Shown in pieces: positions 56,045 through 64,000 of a DNA stretch of 64,000 nucleotides. Positions within the stretch are counted from its first letter, which is position 1, and every line of letters begins with the position of its first letter. This DNA is from Luteimonas vadosa. GTDB lineage: Bacteria > Pseudomonadota > Gammaproteobacteria > Xanthomonadales > Xanthomonadaceae. A program made the position numbers and the translations under genes. The stretch covers positions 372,001 through 436,000 of the forward strand of contig NZ_BAABJY010000001.1 of the NCBI RefSeq assembly GCF_039543545.1, written 5' to 3'. The notes below the pieces were generated by a model that was given only the letters and a program-made list of their open reading frames with translations, was not told where the DNA came from and did not search any database.

Positions 56045-56743
56045 TCACGATGCCGCCATCGCCGGGTAGGCGCCGAGGTAGATCAGGGTCAGCCCGACGG
56101 TGTCGTAGACGCCGTGGACGAGGATCGGCAGCCACAGGTTCCTGCCACCGGCGAGGTAGAGCAGGCCCAGCCCCAGCCCGACGTAGCCGGTGGCGAGGAT
56201 GCCGGACAGGCCCTGGTAGCCATGCGCCACGCCGAAGACCACGGAAGTCACCAGCAAGGCCGCGGCCCAGGCCATCCGCCCCGACCCGAAGACGTCGACG
56301 AGCCGGTTGAGCAGGTACCCCCGGTAAGCCAGCTCCTCGCCGATGGCGACCAGGCCCCAGACCACGAGCAGCATGAGCAGGTAATTGCCCGTATTGCCGA
56401 CGAGCCCGGAGAAACGCGACAGGTCGACCGGCGTGCCGGTGACCGATTGCAACCAGGGTTCGACGACATGGGCATCGAACATCACCCAGGCACTCCCCAC
56501 GACCAGGGCCGCCAGCAGCACCGGGAGCATCCGCCGGGGACGCCGCAGACCGACATCGGCCCAGCGCAACCGCCTCAGTCGCAACGACAGCCAGCCTGCC
56601 AGCACCACCACGTAGGTGTCCACGCCCGCCAGCACGCCGCTGGCCAACAGCCCGATGGCGGCCACGAGTTCCACGACGGCGATGGGCCTCGATCCGGAAT
56701 CGTTTCCCGGCTGTCCTGTCTCGAATGACGGGCTCTCGTCCAT
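56045..56743 (-). CDS. CPBP-family intramembrane metalloprotease
   Basis: Membrane protein of 232 residues of the CAAX/Abi (CPBP) family. The motifs are EELAYRGYLLNRL (EExxxR, catalytic Glu), HGYQGLSG and HGVYDTVG. Bacterial members process membrane peptides, for example in bacteriocin immunity; target unknown. There are no bacteriocin-like genes beside it. Confidence 0.87.
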   Translation of the reverse strand: MDESPSFETGQPGNDSGSRPIAVVELVAAIGLLASGVLAGVDTYVVVLAGWLSLRLRRLRWADVGLRRPRRMLPVLLAALVVGSAWVMFDAHVVEPWLQSVTGTPVDLSRFSGLVGNTGNYLLMLLVVWGLVAIGEELAYRGYLLNRLVDVFGSGRMAWAAALLVTSVVFGVAHGYQGLSGILATGYVGLGLGLLYLAGGRNLWLPILVHGVYDTVGLTLIYLGAYPAMAAS

Positions 56744-56891
56744 CGACTTTCCCTGGTTTGCCCCGCCCCAACTCTAGCCGACGCCCCACGGAACGCGTCT
56801 CCGGAGGGCCCTTGGCCACTTCGCACGAGTTGCGCGCACCCCTGCGCAGCGACACGATGGCGCGGCACGATCCCCAACCACGGTCCCGGAC

Positions 56892-58073
56892 ATGAGCGAC
56901 ACCGCCCAGCTCGACCCTGCCTCGCCCCTGCAGGAGGACGCAACCGGTGCCTGCGAGAACTGCGGCACGCCGCTGCAGGGCACCTACTGCTATGCGTGCG
57001 GGCAATCGCGGCACAACCCGACGCGGCACCTCGGGCATGCGATCGAGGACGTGTTCGAATCCATCTGGCACCTGGACGGCCGCATCTTCCGCACGCTGCG
57101 CGACCTGCTGGTGCCCGGCCGCGTGGCCATCGACTACCTGGCCGGCCATCGCGCGCGCTACGTGGCGCCCTTCCGCCTGTTCGTGATCCTCAGCCTGCTG
57201 ACGTTCTTCATCGCCAGCCTCAGCACCGACATCGACCCGGACACGGCGATCCGCCTCGATGGCGACAGCGACATCTCGCAAGCCGAAACGGTCGCCGAAG
57301 TCGAGCGCCGGCGCGACGAGGCGATCGCCGCGCTCGAATCGCGGCGTGGCGAGCTTGCGGAACAGGCGCCGGTCGCCGCCGCCGCGATCGACACGGCGGT
57401 GTCGGCCGCGCGCAGCCAGGCCGATGCGCGCATCGCCGAGCTGCGCGAGGCATCGCCCGCAACCGATGACACGCCCGGTGCGGAGGTCCCGGCGACGCGA
57501 GGGAAGAAGCCGGGCCGCGACGAGGAAGCGGGCGCCTGGGATGCCAAGGCCAATCCGATCGCCATCGCCTGGCTGCCCGGCTTCGCCAACGACTGGCTCA
57601 ACACGCAGTCCGACCGCGCCAGCCACAACGTGCTGCGCATCCGCGACGACCCGGAGCGCTTCGTCGGCGACCTCATCGGCGCGATCCCGACCACACTGAT
57701 CTTCCTCGTGCCGCTGTTCGCGCTGCTGCTCAAGCTGGCCTACCTGTTCACCGGGCGGCTGTACCTGGAGCACCTGGTGGTGGCGCTCTACAGCCATGCC
57801 TACCTGCTGCTGTCCTTGCTGCTGATCTTCGTGGCGTCGGCGATCCGCGGCGCTCTGCCCGCCGGAGCCTCGGGGCTGGGTGTCGTGTTCGGCCTGGTCG
57901 AGGCGGGACTGTGGGCGTGGATGCCGGTCTACCTGCTGTTGATGCAGAGGCGGGTCTACCGGCAGGGGTGGCCGATGACGCTGCTCAAGTACACGGTCAT
58001 GGGCGTGCTGTACTTCATGCTGCTCGGCTTCGGCGCGGCGTTCCTGTTCACCTACGTGCTGGTGAAGATGTAG
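56892..58073 (+). CDS. DUF3667 membrane protein with zinc ribbon
   Basis: Protein of 393 residues. An N-terminal zinc ribbon (CENCGTPLQGTYCYACGQ) is followed by the DUF3667 block WHLDGRIFRTLRDLLVPGRVAIDYLAGHRARYVAPFRLFV, a helix, a long charged helical region (about 120-210) likely to form a coiled coil, and four further hydrophobic helices. Function unknown. Confidence 0.85.
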   Translation: MSDTAQLDPASPLQEDATGACENCGTPLQGTYCYACGQSRHNPTRHLGHAIEDVFESIWHLDGRIFRTLRDLLVPGRVAIDYLAGHRARYVAPFRLFVILSLLTFFIASLSTDIDPDTAIRLDGDSDISQAETVAEVERRRDEAIAALESRRGELAEQAPVAAAAIDTAVSAARSQADARIAELREASPATDDTPGAEVPATRGKKPGRDEEAGAWDAKANPIAIAWLPGFANDWLNTQSDRASHNVLRIRDDPERFVGDLIGAIPTTLIFLVPLFALLLKLAYLFTGRLYLEHLVVALYSHAYLLLSLLLIFVASAIRGALPAGASGLGVVFGLVEAGLWAWMPVYLLLMQRRVYRQGWPMTLLKYTVMGVLYFMLLGFGAAFLFTYVLVKM

Positions 58074-58100
58074 GCGCTCCCGGGAACTCACGTTCGCAGA

Positions 58101-58745
58101 TCAGGGATCGACGCGCCGGCGCAGCCAGGCTTCGCGCTGGGAGGCGTCGGTGGAAAGCAGCTCGCGGCGCAGCGCGTCGCGCTCCTGCGGCGGCGTGCGT
58201 TGCGCCAGCACGGCCAGGTCGGCGTGCTCGCCCGCGCCCATCGATCGCAGCGTCGCCAAGAGCTTGTCGCGTTCGTCCTGCGGCACCTGGGCAAGCAACG
58301 GATACAGCTGGGGATAGACCGCGCCGAGCGTAGGGCCAAGCGCCCAGCCGCGGCGCTCGATCGCATCCAGCGCCGCATAGCGCTCGCGCCAAGCCCGCTG
58401 CTCGGCCGCCGGCAAGGCGGCATACCGGTTCGCGGCTGCCCGCAACAGGGCTTGTTCCAGCGTGGGCAAGGCCCGCCAGGACAGCCAGGCGTCGCGGCGT
58501 GCGCGCTGCTGCTCGCGGTCCAACGCGTCCCATTCCGAAAGGCGCCGCCGCACGCGCAGCCGTTCCGCCGCCGGGAGCGCATCCAGCCGTGCCTGGCGCG
58601 CCAGGACCTGCTGCCGTTGCGCCGGCGGCATCGCGTCGACGCTGTCGCGCAGCGACGGGGGCAGGCCCTGGGACCAAGCCACGGCGCAGGCAAGCAACGC
58701 AGCCGCGGCGAGGATCACGGGCAGTGGATGGCTAGCGCGGCGCAT
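58101..58745 (-). CDS. DUF3106 exported protein
   Basis: Protein of 214 residues with a signal sequence (LPVILAAAALLACAVAWSQ). The rest is helical and Arg/Gln/Leu-rich, with repeats such as MPPAQRQQVLARQARLDALPAAERLRVRRRL, typical of DUF3106. The family is known beside ECF sigma and DUF3619 genes, and that is so here: it starts 14 bp inside the 3' end of the sigma-like gene. It may be a periplasmic sensor component, which is inference. Confidence 0.8.
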   Translation of the reverse strand: MRRASHPLPVILAAAALLACAVAWSQGLPPSLRDSVDAMPPAQRQQVLARQARLDALPAAERLRVRRRLSEWDALDREQQRARRDAWLSWRALPTLEQALLRAAANRYAALPAAEQRAWRERYAALDAIERRGWALGPTLGAVYPQLYPLLAQVPQDERDKLLATLRSMGAGEHADLAVLAQRTPPQERDALRRELLSTDASQREAWLRRRVDP

Positions 58746-59712
58746 CGTCGACCTCGGTCGGGCCGGCGTCCGTGCCGGGAAGGTCCGCGAGCGGTTCGTC
58801 CGCATCGCCGAGCGGCAAGGGTTCGGCATCGTCGCCGGCGCGCGAGCGTTCCACCTGCACCGCGTACCAGGCGTAGAAGCCCGGGTCCCCAGACGCCGGC
58901 GTCCCGGTGTCGGCCAGCAGCATGTCGAAATCGCGATGGGTCAGCAGGCGGGCATCGTCGTGGTACATGGCCTTGGGGGGCTGCGGTGGCGGCAAGGGTT
59001 CGACCCGGATGCCATCGGGCGCGGACTCGCGCAGGAAGTCGGGCCACAACCAGGTCACCGCCAGCGCCAGCCCCGTCGCCGCCACGACGGCCAACCGGGC
59101 CAGTCGCCAGGACCGGTCCCCCCCGTGCGCGACGCGCCGCGGGCGCGGCGCCGGTGGCGGCTTCAGGCCATGGACGGCGGCTTCGCGATGGCGTGCGATC
59201 TCGGCCAACCGGTCCGCCGGCAGCTGGCGGATCGCCGCCTGGGCCGCCTCGGCAAGCGATTTCCACCGCTCCGCGTCGGGGGCCCCGTCCTCGCGGTGCG
59301 GCAAGGCCCGGAGCAGGGCGAGACGGTACGTGGGCCGGGCGACACCGAGCACTGCGGCCGCATCGGCGTCGGCGAGCCCGGCGACCAGGCGCAGCAGCAG
59401 CGCCGCGCGCGGACCACGGCCCAGTCCGGGCAGGACGGCGAAAGCCGGCGGCCATGCGGGATCCCAGGGGGACGTCCGGAGCCTGGGCGAGGCCAGGAGC
59501 AGCGACCAGAAGCGACGCGGCCAGTCGGTGAACGGGGTGTCGCCGACCAGCGCGCGAAAGGCCCGCAGCGTGGCCACCAGCGCCTCGTCGCCGGCGGCGG
59601 CCGACCCCGTCAGCAGCTGCGCGAAGACCGCGCCGCGGCGCTCGACGCCACGCAGGAACGCGGTCAGGGCCGCGGGCGCGGCAGCGGTCTCGTCCAAGGT
59701 GCGCGCGGTCAT
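58732..59712 (-). CDS. Sigma factor-like protein fused to a membrane (anti-sigma-like) domain
   Basis: Protein of 326 residues without a simple family match. Residues 15-75 (AFLRGVERRGAVFAQLL, then DEALVATLRAF and WPRRFWSLLL) resemble region 2 of the ECF-type sigma factors found next to DUF3619/DUF3106 genes. Residues 94-138 (LPGLGRGPRAALLLRLV and VLGVARPTYRLALLRALP) look like region 4 with its helix-turn-helix. A segment near 150-182 (SLAEAAQAAIRQLP, then RLAEIARHREAAV) resembles DUF3619, followed by a membrane helix (205-224) and a Pro/Asp-rich tail. Usually these are two genes. The sigma part is degenerate, so it may not bind core polymerase normally. The start is ATG at 59712. Confidence 0.6.
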   Translation of the reverse strand: MTARTLDETAAAPAALTAFLRGVERRGAVFAQLLTGSAAAGDEALVATLRAFRALVGDTPFTDWPRRFWSLLLASPRLRTSPWDPAWPPAFAVLPGLGRGPRAALLLRLVAGLADADAAAVLGVARPTYRLALLRALPHREDGAPDAERWKSLAEAAQAAIRQLPADRLAEIARHREAAVHGLKPPPAPRPRRVAHGGDRSWRLARLAVVAATGLALAVTWLWPDFLRESAPDGIRVEPLPPPQPPKAMYHDDARLLTHRDFDMLLADTGTPASGDPGFYAWYAVQVERSRAGDDAEPLPLGDADEPLADLPGTDAGPTEVDDAPR

Positions 59713-60264
59713 CGATTCAGCATCATCCTTGGCGCCATCATAGCGACGGCCCCGCCCCGGCCCGCACTTGACCGGGCGCACGTTTCCTGATCGCGGGACC
59801 AGGCGGCCGTCCCCATGCCCCCGCAGGTTGTGCACAGCGGGCCCGGAACGGCCATGTCAACCCCAGCGGCCAGTCCCGGCCCCTTCGCTGTCCATATGTT
59901 TCACGCGCATGTCGCTGATTGCAAAGGACTTCTTGGGATTGGTGATTTTTTCGCCAAACCCGGTGTGAAGCCGTTTTTCACGGGATTTAAGCACATGCAT
60001 TGCGGTCCATGCACAGACTTATCCACAATTCGTGTGGATAAGAAAAAACCGCTTGGACATCCGCAACTTGCGGTCTATTCATGGAGCGAACGCGAAGAGT
60101 CCCGTGCAAGTCCACCCGGGCCGCCGCGCACCACCGGTCCCCGGCGCGCGACGCCTCCGGACACCGCTACACTCCGGCGCAACCTTTCCGCACGCAGAAC
60201 GACTCGCCCCGGTCGCCCGCCTCGCCATTCCAGGTCCAAACGCCAACCGCAAGCGACCCCCGGC
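59713..60264. other. 552-bp non-coding region upstream of priA with AT-rich core
   Basis: Between the divergent starts of the sigma-like gene and priA. From about 59900 to 60080 the base composition falls towards 50% GC, against about 70% around it, with T- and A-runs (near 59946, 59973, 60043). It contains the DnaA-box palindrome. Two bidirectional promoters are expected, but I cannot place them. No coding potential is convincing, although an open frame runs through into priA. Confidence 0.6.
60018..60042 (+). promoter_or_regulatory. Inverted pair of perfect DnaA boxes
   Basis: TTATCCACA at 60019-60027 and its exact inverse TGTGGATAA at 60033-60041, separated by ATTCG, inside a 10-bp-armed palindrome. 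Both arms equal the consensus DnaA box. It lies 223 bp before priA and may allow DnaA binding or titration. Confidence 0.75.
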
Positions 60265-62478
60265 ATGACCGGCGCCCCACCCATCCTCAGGGTGGCGCTT
60301 CCGCTGCCCCTGCCGCAACTGTTCGACTACCGCGCGCCGGAGGCGGCCCCCGCCCGGCACGAGGATGCCGGACGCCGCATCCGGGTGCCGTTCGGGTCGC
60401 GCGAGTTGGTCGGGGTCGTCGCCGCGCTCGGCGCGCCCGATGCGCCCGGCACCGAGTTGCGCACCGCGCTCGGCTGGCTCGACGAGGCGCCGATGTTCCA
60501 CGGCGAACTGCTCGCGTCACTGGAATGGCTGGCGCGCTACGTTCATGCACCGCTGGGTGAAGTGCTGGCGACCGCGTTGCCGGCCGCGCTGCGACGTGGC
60601 GAGCCCCTCCCGGCGACCCACGCCTGGGCCTGGCGGCTGACCGAAGCCGGCGCGACCGCGCTGTCAGGCCTGCGCAAGGGCGGACGCCCCCGCAGGTTCG
60701 CCGACCTGCTAGCGGCGGCACCGCGCGACGAAGGCGCACTCGACGACGCCATGGAAGCGTGGCGTGCCGCGGCACGCGCGCTGGACAAGCGCGGATTGGT
60801 CGAACGCTTCGCGATCCCGGCTTCGCAGGTCGCGCCGGCACCGCAACCCGGTCCCGACCTCAACCCCGAGCAGCAGGCCGCTGTCGACGCGCTGCGTTCG
60901 GCGCAAGGGTTCACGCCGCACCTGCTCGAAGGCGTGACCGGCAGCGGCAAGACCGAGGTCTACCTGCACGCCATCGCCGACTGCCTGGCGCGCGGCCGGC
61001 AGGCGCTGGTGCTGGTGCCCGAGATCGGACTCACGCCGCAGATGCTGGGCCGGTTCCGCGCCCGCCTCGGCGTGCCGGTGCACGCGCTGCATTCGGGGCT
61101 CAACGACACCGAGCGCGCGCGCGCCTGGGCCGCGGCCTGGCGTGGAGAGGCCCGGGTCCTCGTCGGCACGCGCTCGGCGGTGTTCGTGCCTTTGCCGCAC
61201 GCCGGGCTGATCGTCGTGGACGAGGAACACGACGGCAGCTACAAGCAGCAGGACGGCATCCGCTACCACGCGCGTGACTTCGCCCTGGTCCGGGGCAAGG
61301 CGCTCGACGTGCCCGTGGTGCTGGGGAGCGCGACGCCATCGCTGGAATCGCTGCACAACGCACGCACCGGCCGCTACCGCCACCTGTCGCTCACCCGGCG
61401 CGCGGGCGAGGCCCTGCCGCCACGCGTGCACGTGCTGGACGTGCGCAAGCGCCCCCTCGACGCCGGCCTTGCGCCGGAACTGCTCCAGGCGATGCGCGAC
61501 GCCGTCGATGCCGGCGGCCAGGTGCTGGTGTTCAAGAACCGCCGCGGCTACGCGCCGGTGCTGGTGTGCCACGACTGCGGCTGGAGCGCGCAGTGCCGTC
61601 GCTGCAGCACGACGACCAAGGGCGCGCCGATGACCGTGCACGGCGGCGGCCGCCGCCTGCAGTGCCACCATTGCGGCGCGCGGCGACCGGTGCCGCAGGC
61701 CTGCCCGGACTGCGCCAGTCTCGCGCTGCAACCGCAGGGCACCGGCACCGAGCGGCTGGAGGAACTGCTGGTCCAGCGCTTCCGCGACGTGCCCGTCGTG
61801 CGCATCGATCGCGGCAGCACGCGGCGCAAGGACGCGCTGCAACGCCGGTTCGATGCGCTTGGCCGGCAGCCTGGCGTGCTGGTCGGCACCCAGATGCTGG
61901 CCAAGGGCCACGACCTGCCGAACCTCACCCTGGTGGCCGTGGTCGGCATCGACGAAGGCCTGTTTTCCGCGGACTTCCGCGCCAGCGAAAAGCTGGCGCA
62001 ACTGCTGGTGCAGGTCTCCGGTCGCGCCGGTCGTTCGGACAAGCCCGGCGAGGTCGTGCTGCAGACCCACCACCCGGACCACCCGCTGCTGCAGACGCTG
62101 ATCCATGGCGGTTACCGCGCCTTCGCCGACGAGGAACTCCGCCAGCGCGAGGCGGCCGGGTTCCCGCCGTTCGCGCACGTCGCCCTGCTGCGCGCCGAGG
62201 CCAAGGCGGCGGCCGCGCCCGTGGATTTCCTGCAGGCGGCGCGCGATGCATTGCAAGCCGCGGCCGGCGCGCGCGACGGCGAGCTGTTGCTGCACGGCCC
62301 CGTGCCCGCGCCGATGCCTCGGCGCGCGGGCATGCATCGTGCACAGCTGATGATCGAATCGGTCGACCGGCGCCGGCTGCACGCCGTGCTCGATGGCGCG
62401 ATGCCGGAGCTGTATGCCGTGCCTGCCGCGCGCAGGGTGCGTTGGTCGCTGGACGTGGATCCGGTCGACTTCTATTGA
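60265..62478 (+). CDS. priA: Primosomal protein N' (replication restart helicase PriA)
   Basis: Superfamily 2 helicase of 737 residues that reloads the replisome at stalled forks. The DNA-binding domain (1-180) is followed by Walker A GVTGSGKTEVYL near residue 227 and the DEEHDGSYKQ box. Zinc-binding cysteines are in CHDCGWSAQCRRCS and CHHCGARRPVPQACPDC. Helicase motifs then include GTQMLAKGHDLPNLTLV and QVSGRAGRSDKPGEV. Start is the ATG of MTGAPPILRVALPLPLPQ; the frame is open for 450 bp upstream but those residues have no family similarity. Confidence 0.95.
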   Translation: MTGAPPILRVALPLPLPQLFDYRAPEAAPARHEDAGRRIRVPFGSRELVGVVAALGAPDAPGTELRTALGWLDEAPMFHGELLASLEWLARYVHAPLGEVLATALPAALRRGEPLPATHAWAWRLTEAGATALSGLRKGGRPRRFADLLAAAPRDEGALDDAMEAWRAAARALDKRGLVERFAIPASQVAPAPQPGPDLNPEQQAAVDALRSAQGFTPHLLEGVTGSGKTEVYLHAIADCLARGRQALVLVPEIGLTPQMLGRFRARLGVPVHALHSGLNDTERARAWAAAWRGEARVLVGTRSAVFVPLPHAGLIVVDEEHDGSYKQQDGIRYHARDFALVRGKALDVPVVLGSATPSLESLHNARTGRYRHLSLTRRAGEALPPRVHVLDVRKRPLDAGLAPELLQAMRDAVDAGGQVLVFKNRRGYAPVLVCHDCGWSAQCRRCSTTTKGAPMTVHGGGRRLQCHHCGARRPVPQACPDCASLALQPQGTGTERLEELLVQRFRDVPVVRIDRGSTRRKDALQRRFDALGRQPGVLVGTQMLAKGHDLPNLTLVAVVGIDEGLFSADFRASEKLAQLLVQVSGRAGRSDKPGEVVLQTHHPDHPLLQTLIHGGYRAFADEELRQREAAGFPPFAHVALLRAEAKAAAAPVDFLQAARDALQAAAGARDGELLLHGPVPAPMPRRAGMHRAQLMIESVDRRRLHAVLDGAMPELYAVPAARRVRWSLDVDPVDFY

Positions 62479-62604
62479 CGCAGGCCCATTCGCCCCACGG
62501 TCCCGGCCATGCCCGGCCCCGGTCCGGCGCGCGGGCCGGCAGGCATCGCTCGGTCGTCCCCGGGATTCCGCCAGCCCGTCCTCGGGTCGAGCGCGTGCGG
62601 GACC

Positions 62605-63372
62605 CTAGGTCGCCGTCTTCTTCCGGCCCCTGCGCGCGCGCGGCCGGCTCGCCGGCTGGGGCAGTTCGCGGATTTCCACCACCTGCCCCTGGCGCCTGAT
62701 CTCGAAGAGATCGGTCGCCTCGAACAGGCTGCTGAGGTTGCGATAGCCGTAGTTGCGCTCGTCGAACGATCCCTGGTTGCGCAGGTGGCTGCCGACCGCG
62801 CCCAGGTGGGTCCAGCCATCGTCGTCCGCGGAGGCGGACACCGCGCTGCGCAGCAGGTGCACCAGCGCGGCGTCCTGGCGCAGGTCGGCGCTGCGCTTGG
62901 GCTTGACCTGCGCCGCCTGCCCGGGCTCGTCCTCGACGCCGAGCTTCTCAAGGTACAGGAAGGTCGAGCACGCCTTGACGAACGGCTCCGGCGTCTTCTC
63001 CTCGCCGAACCCGTAGACACGCATGCTGTCGGCGCGCAGGCGCATCACCAGCGGCGTGAAGTCGGCGTCGCTGGAGACGATGGCGAAGCCGTCGAGGTTG
63101 CGCGCATACAGCAGGTCCATGGCATCGATCACCATCGCCATGTCCGAGGCGTTCTTGCCGGTGCTGTAGGCGAACTGCTGGATCGGCTGGATCGCGTACT
63201 TGTGCAGCGCGTCCTCCCAGCCCTTGAGCCGGTGGCTCTTCCAGTTGCCGTAGGCGCGGCGCACGTTGGCCACGCCGTGGCGCGCGAGTTCGGTGAGGAT
63301 CGGGTCGATCTTGCCCGAAGGCGCGTTGTCGGCATCGATGAGCAGGGCGATGCGTTTTCCGTCGTCTGCCAT
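62605..63372 (-). CDS. NYN-domain nuclease with C-terminal LOTUS/OST-HTH domain
   Basis: Protein of 255 residues. The NYN (PIN-like) nuclease domain (1-150) has ALLIDADNAPSGK, ASDMAMVIDAMDLLY and FAIVSSDADFTPLVMRLR, giving the conserved acidic residues for metal binding. A C-terminal LOTUS-type domain (about 175-240, LLRSAVSASADDDGWTHLGAVGSHL) probably binds RNA. A Lys/Arg-rich tail ends the protein. It likely processes structured RNA; the target is unknown. Confidence 0.86.
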   Translation of the reverse strand: MADDGKRIALLIDADNAPSGKIDPILTELARHGVANVRRAYGNWKSHRLKGWEDALHKYAIQPIQQFAYSTGKNASDMAMVIDAMDLLYARNLDGFAIVSSDADFTPLVMRLRADSMRVYGFGEEKTPEPFVKACSTFLYLEKLGVEDEPGQAAQVKPKRSADLRQDAALVHLLRSAVSASADDDGWTHLGAVGSHLRNQGSFDERNYGYRNLSSLFEATDLFEIRRQGQVVEIRELPQPASRPRARRGRKKTAT

Positions 63373-63519
63373 GGTGGTGTCTGCTGGAAGCGGGAAGGAG
63401 GCCGCCAGCGGGGGCGCAGGCACGGCGGGCATCGCGCACAATACCCCAACGCCACGACGAAGGCAGTGCGCTTGGAGCAGGAACCAACGAGCCGGGCACG
63501 CGCCCACGCCGCCGGGACC

Positions 63520-64000
63520 ATGACGCCCGCGCGGCGGCTTCGCAGCATCTTCAGCGGGTCGGTCGGCAACCTGGTCGAGTGGTACGACTGGTACGTGTAC
63601 GCGGCGTTCTCGATCTACTTCGCGCGCGCATTCTTCCCGGAGGGCGACCTCACCTCGCAACTGCTCAATACCGCGGCCATCTTCGCCATCGGCTTCCTGA
63701 TGCGGCCGCTGGGCGGCTGGCTGCTGGGCCGGTACGCCGACCGCCACGGCCGCAAGCGGGCCCTGGTGCTGTCGGTGCTGATGATGTGCACCGGTTCGCT
63801 GATCATCACCTTCACCCCCGGGCATGCCTCGATCGGCATCGCCGCCCCGGTGCTGCTGGTGCTGGCGCGGCTGTTGCAGGGCCTGAGCGTTGGCGGCGAG
63901 TACGGCACCTCGGCGACCTACCTCAGCGAGATGGCCACCCGCGAGCACCGGGGCTTCTGGTCCAGCTTCCAGTACGTGACGCTGGTGATGGGCCACCTGC
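63520..64000 (+). CDS. MHS-family MFS transporter, 3' end outside window
   Basis: First 160 residues of a major facilitator of the metabolite:H+ symporter family (KgtP/ProP-like). Begins MTPARRLRSIFSGSVGNLVEWYDWYVYAAFSIYFARAFF, followed by the loop GRYADRHGRKRALVLS between helices 2 and 3 and RLLQGLSVGGEYGTSATYLSEM in helix 4. Such transporters take up dicarboxylates, citrate, alpha-ketoglutarate or betaine; the substrate is not predictable from this part. Divergent from the NYN gene, 147 bp apart. Confidence 0.88.
   Translation, partial: MTPARRLRSIFSGSVGNLVEWYDWYVYAAFSIYFARAFFPEGDLTSQLLNTAAIFAIGFLMRPLGGWLLGRYADRHGRKRALVLSVLMMCTGSLIITFTPGHASIGIAAPVLLVLARLLQGLSVGGEYGTSATYLSEMATREHRGFWSSFQYVTLVMGHL

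Noticed and set aside
60018..60050. The DnaA-box palindrome as a rho-independent terminator
   Set aside because: On plus it is followed by A residues rather than T; on minus the T-run precedes the stem. No gene ends here.
59815..60264. N-terminal extension of priA by 150 codons
   Set aside because: The extension has no PriA similarity and would run through the DnaA-box palindrome; the ATG at 60265 gives the normal PriA start.

Overview
The window is about 70% GC, gene-dense chromosome. The gene content and order point to a gammaproteobacterium of the Xanthomonadales (Lysobacteraceae, a Lysobacter/Luteimonas/Xanthomonas relative). Evidence for this is a RpoD start region that fits that family, the algZ-algR-hemC order, the rsmB-fmt-def-(LysM)-dprA-smg-topA-tsaC locus, several DUF4124 proteins and a DUF3106 operon. 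The placement is inference from protein character; no database search was run. I saw no insertion sequence, prophage, CRISPR array or rRNA operon.

Layout. 1-5.5 kb (minus): dapF (cut by the window edge), lptM, and two secreted S9 peptidases, one oligopeptidase B-like and one prolyl oligopeptidase-like. 5.6-8.7 kb: a small membrane protein, a Blc-type lipocalin, a patatin-like phospholipase and a WYL-domain regulator. 8.96-15.3 kb (plus): the most distinctive region, an arsenosugar-type organoarsenic cluster. It runs arsM, a fused TVP38-membrane/flavin-disulfide oxidoreductase, a DUF3047 protein, the radical SAM gene arsS, and two glycosyltransferases of the arsenosugar-associated families; the middle genes have overlapping stops and starts. 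15.4-16.9 kb: a fatty acid hydroxylase/sterol desaturase and a secreted hypothetical protein.

17.0-23.8 kb (plus): a cytoplasmic sulfite dehydrogenase-like molybdoenzyme (SoeA, SoeB, SoeC) with an SLC13/RCK permease and a 75-residue membrane protein between soeA and soeB. 23.8-27.2 kb (minus): hemC, algR-like, algZ-like and a carboxylesterase. 27.2-30 kb: a CAU-anticodon tRNA, rpoD with a clear terminator and a perfect -10 hexamer, and dtd. 30.1-33.1 kb: a lipid A-type acyltransferase and two PH-domain membrane proteins. 33.1-37.0 kb (minus): envelope glycan genes (glycerophosphotransferase family, GT2, ArnT-like).

37.1-47 kb: the translation and DNA-processing locus (rsmB, fmt and def on minus; LysM, dprA, smg, topA and tsaC on plus). 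A free-standing H-NOX haem nitric oxide sensor gene sits between topA and tsaC on the opposite strand. 47-52.3 kb: secreted or unknown-function proteins (DUF1579, two DUF4124, DUF899), an MBL hydrolase-SDR pair and a small lipoprotein. 52.6-59.7 kb: sppA, a MATE exporter, a CPBP protease, a DUF3667 protein, and a DUF3106 protein paired with a gene that looks like a sigma factor fused to its membrane anti-sigma partner. 59.7-60.3 kb: a 550-bp gene-free, locally AT-rich stretch with an inverted pair of perfect DnaA boxes, followed by priA. The window ends with a NYN/LOTUS protein and the start of an MHS-family transporter.

The strongest leads are the arsenosugar cluster with its fusion protein and embedded DUF3047 gene, the Soe operon with a built-in anion permease, the orphan H-NOX, the sigma/anti-sigma fusion and the DnaA-box palindrome upstream of priA.
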